Made by a program: the position numbers and the translations under genes. Positions 61,701-64,000 of a DNA stretch of 64,000 nt are shown piece after piece. This stretch comes from Phytophthora quininea (Eukaryota > Oomycota > Peronosporomycetes > Peronosporales > Peronosporaceae), in the NCBI GenBank assembly GCA_011947345.1, contig JAAVTG010000577.1, forward strand, positions 1 to 64,000. Direction: 5' to 3'. The notes below the pieces were generated by a model that was not told the DNA's origin, made no database searches, and saw only the letters and a list, made by a program, of their open reading frames with translations. Position 1 is the stretch's first letter. Each line of letters starts with the position of its first letter.

Positions 61701-64000
61701 GATTATAATGCTACGACACTGGCTAATCAAGGCAAGACAAGGATATCGTGCAAAAGAAGCTGACGAGCCTGCAGCGAGTGAAAACGAGCAGCAAAACATC
61801 TCACCTGAAAAGCAGTCTTCGGAAATGCCTTTGATATCTGACAAGAAACCCCGAGAGATTGGCTCTCCCAAGCGATTTAGTGAAGGTATCGACCTGGAGC
61901 AAAGTGTAGTGGCGCCAAAAACCTTCAATGAGATGGTGGCGCAAATTATTCAACGAGCCGAATTTTTATGCAAACTGGCACCACCGTCAGAGGAAGGAGA
62001 ACGACTGAAAGGGGACTCCCAGGTGGCTCTCTTTAACTTAGCAGAAAAGTGGAGTTCTCAGAAGACGCCGCCTTCATTACAGCCGATGCTGGAGAGATGG
62101 AAGACGCTTGGCGAGGCGGACAGCTCAAAGTGGTCCGGAATCGTGGACGTATTACGGGCGCAGCACCGTTGGCGAGCACGTCGAGCTTCAATCCAAGCAC
62201 TAACTAGACCTCCGGCTACAATTCCTACTATGCCGCCCCCAAATCAATTCGGCGATAACTTGGATGAAGAAACCGATGCTGGTTTGGATAAAATATATGA
62301 CTACACGAGTAGTTTCTCCGCGATGATGAAGGCTTGCGATTTGTACATTCGAGATGGAATTGGCGCCCCACCTGAAATACTCGAGACACTACTTGAAAGA
62401 CGCCAGCGTCGACTAGATTCCCGACTCTATGGTCTTCAGGCGATGAAAAGTATTATATCACTACTATCCTATGATGCGGCGATCCATAACGCCGTGATTT
62501 TCTTACGCCCTGCCATGAGAGGCTTTACGGAAAGTGAGAAAGAGTCGCGTGAACTCAACGATGGGCAGATTGTAGCGGAAACATTTCGGGCTACAGTTCG
62601 TCATCATTATTTGAAGGGTCTTGAGGGTGCAACCGACAGACCGTGGACAACGTTCAAAGCGCCTTTGTGACTTGTATGCATACTTAAGTCAGCTGCTGGG
62701 CGGCGGATCGGGATATACTGTATCTGATCTGCAGCTAAAGCAAACCATTTTGTGTGCTTGGAGTCTGGATTTTGAGCCTCGCGATCACCAATTCTTGCTC
62801 GATACAGGGATGCTGTCCAAACTGCAAGAGCTGTTCTCTGTAAGTTCAATTCTACGAGAGGCAGATGCAGACAATGCAGCCTGCTCTTCTTCACTAGATG
62901 ATTCACTTTCGTTGAGCCACCGAGGTGACTATTCAAGTATCAATTGGCACCCTCTTTCTGAAGACTTTGTCCAGCAAGGGCTTCTACGCAGCGGCTATTT
63001 GACCAAACGCGACGTTGTGCGGCTACTCCGTCGTGCTCCTCCCTACGCTTGTCCGGCGGAATGGTGGAGAAAAACGATCTTGAGGAAACTGGGGATCGAA
63101 ATACGGTCCCTCCCTCGACACGGCATACGGCTTCGTCACTTTCGCTGCTATACGCAGATATGCTAGCCGGGTTACAACGGAAGCTTCTGGGGCCCCCGCC
63201 ACGAACGCCAAAGTCTAAACTCTTACTGTTTGGCGCGAAGGTCACACCGGCGAATACTCGAGGGGGTCAACGTCAGGGAACCCAAAGCCGGATGATGTGA
63301 GTTATGCTGAAATTCCGGCATTGGGGAGGTGCAAGACTTCACGATCGAGTTATGGATCTATCCGACCGACTTAGATGGGTACCACGCTTTGAGATGTGAC
63401 AATGGCGTTCAAAACGGCAGCGTCTATGTGGAATTAATCGACCGCCGCTTGCAGCTCACAATTCCAGGCAATTTTCCACGCGAGAGATTGTTTCAGGTAT
63501 ATCAATTCCGAACGTTCGAATGGGCACACATCGCTCTCATTTACGACTCAGGTGCAAGGTGCACCCGGCTGTTTGTTAATGGCACCTTGTCGGAGGAAAT
63601 GCCCTTTGAACGAATTTGCAGTAGTGTACATTTTAGAGCTTCTAGAATTGGATGTTGGATGAGCGGTGTTGATGCTCATGGGGTGCCTCTCACGAATGTA
63701 GCTGCTCAGCGTAAATTCAAAGGCTACATCACCGAGGTGCGAGTGTGGAAAGTCCAGCGCAATCGATTTGACATTGCTCGTGATTTCCAGCGAAGCGTCC
63801 CACTTGCACGGGACTCGGAAGATCCTTCTTCTGGTGAAAAGTCAAACTCCCTCATTGGTCTTTGGCATTTTAACGAAGGCGAAGGCATTTATGCGTTTGA
63901 TCAGGCTGCCAATGCAGCGTCTGGGACAGATACCGGGGACACAACGCCACCATTTCATTTTGCAGGTGGAATCCAATGCAAGCTCCGGTTTTTGGAAACG
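55765..64000 (+). CDS. Giant multidomain SPRY/NPCBM/RanBP2-finger/LamG protein (5' part)
   Basis: Starts at the ATG at 55765 (MEEAEDAPLSVSIEAS) and is still open at the window end, so more than 2,740 codons, no clear intron. In order: Cys motif CAVCFAPLQY (55975); discoidin/F5-8C-like segment (56620-56990); SPRY-like domain (57290-57840, WKFRLDTDTQDDEMTCFGAA, GTLGYKINGTDYGVVF); NPCBM-like (57880-58340); RanBP2 zinc finger WTCLTCSFVNKGSSRQCSVC (58360-58420); helical region; PHR-like domain (59950-60260); second SPRY-like domain (60510-61040); LamG/ConA-like domain (63310 to end, FTIELWIYPTDLDGYHALRC). At least ten single-base frame breaks (for example 55910, 57240, 57650 in an A-run, 58050 in a G-run, 60275, 62650) must be bridged. 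Such architectures occur in large ubiquitin-ligase-type proteins; the catalytic end would lie beyond the window. Confidence 0.65.

Noticed and set aside
1..64000. tRNA, rRNA or snRNA genes
   Set aside because: No cloverleaf box A/box B pairs or conserved rRNA/snRNA blocks were noticed by eye; a covariance-model scan would be needed to exclude them.

Overview
The window looks like nuclear DNA of a plant-pathogenic oomycete, most likely Phytophthora or a close relative. The evidence is: very compact gene spacing; short GT-AG introns (about 57-101 bp); matches to the oomycete initiator TCAYTYY just upstream of several start codons; oomycete-type families (START-FYVE proteins, a bZIP/START 'M96-like' protein, a divergent ankyrin family, a fused dethiobiotin synthetase-DAPA aminotransferase); and relics of secreted pathogenicity genes (two RXLR-like effector relics, a necrosis-inducing NPP1-type relic and a pectate lyase scrap). 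No RNA gene or CRISPR array was recognised.

Layout. 1-3633: a large inverted repeat (arms of about 825 bp, each with the same 75-codon gene) around a 2-kb spacer holding the tail of a dead hAT transposase. 4258-6824: two tandem START-FYVE genes. 6906-10300: three alpha/beta-hydrolase paralogues, one intact, one with two frame breaks and one heavily decayed. 10520-16139: a FAIM-like protein with a WW domain, a broken Uma2-like nuclease-fold gene, a secreted palmitoyl-protein thioesterase and a bZIP-like/START-like protein. 16433-27747: MOB1 and a phosphotriesterase-related protein sharing a divergent promoter, the bifunctional biotin-synthesis gene, a small HEPN-like gene next to an ankyrin relic, and pyruvate carboxylase. 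28058-36398: class I myosin, a formin with an unusual N-terminus, and an unknown protein.

36921-41771 is an accessory island: an effector relic, a decayed START-FYVE copy and a complete hAT transposon (2,924 bp, 11-bp terminal inverted repeats, perfect 8-bp target duplication). 42028-50302: several oomycete-specific genes, a second effector relic, a second Uma2-like gene and a peroxisomal enoyl-CoA hydratase/isomerase. 50374-55672: a five-intron coiled-coil gene divergent from EMC8/9, then pectate lyase and NPP1 relics, then a PDCD7/U11-59K-like splicing protein. 55765 to the end: the 5' part of a giant multidomain gene (F5/8C-like, SPRY, NPCBM, RanBP2 zinc finger, PHR-like, second SPRY, LamG-like).

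Functional themes. Biotin synthesis lies 2.6 kb from a biotin-dependent carboxylase. Actin-related genes (myosin I, formin) are neighbours. Lipid-binding or hydrolase families show local duplication and decay.

Caution. Many conserved housekeeping genes (MOB1, pyruvate carboxylase, myosin, the biotin gene) carry single-base frame breaks, often in short homopolymers. These are more likely assembly errors than real mutations. Such genes are annotated as CDS with the break noted; 'pseudogene' is used only where substitutions, lost starts or many breaks also point to decay.
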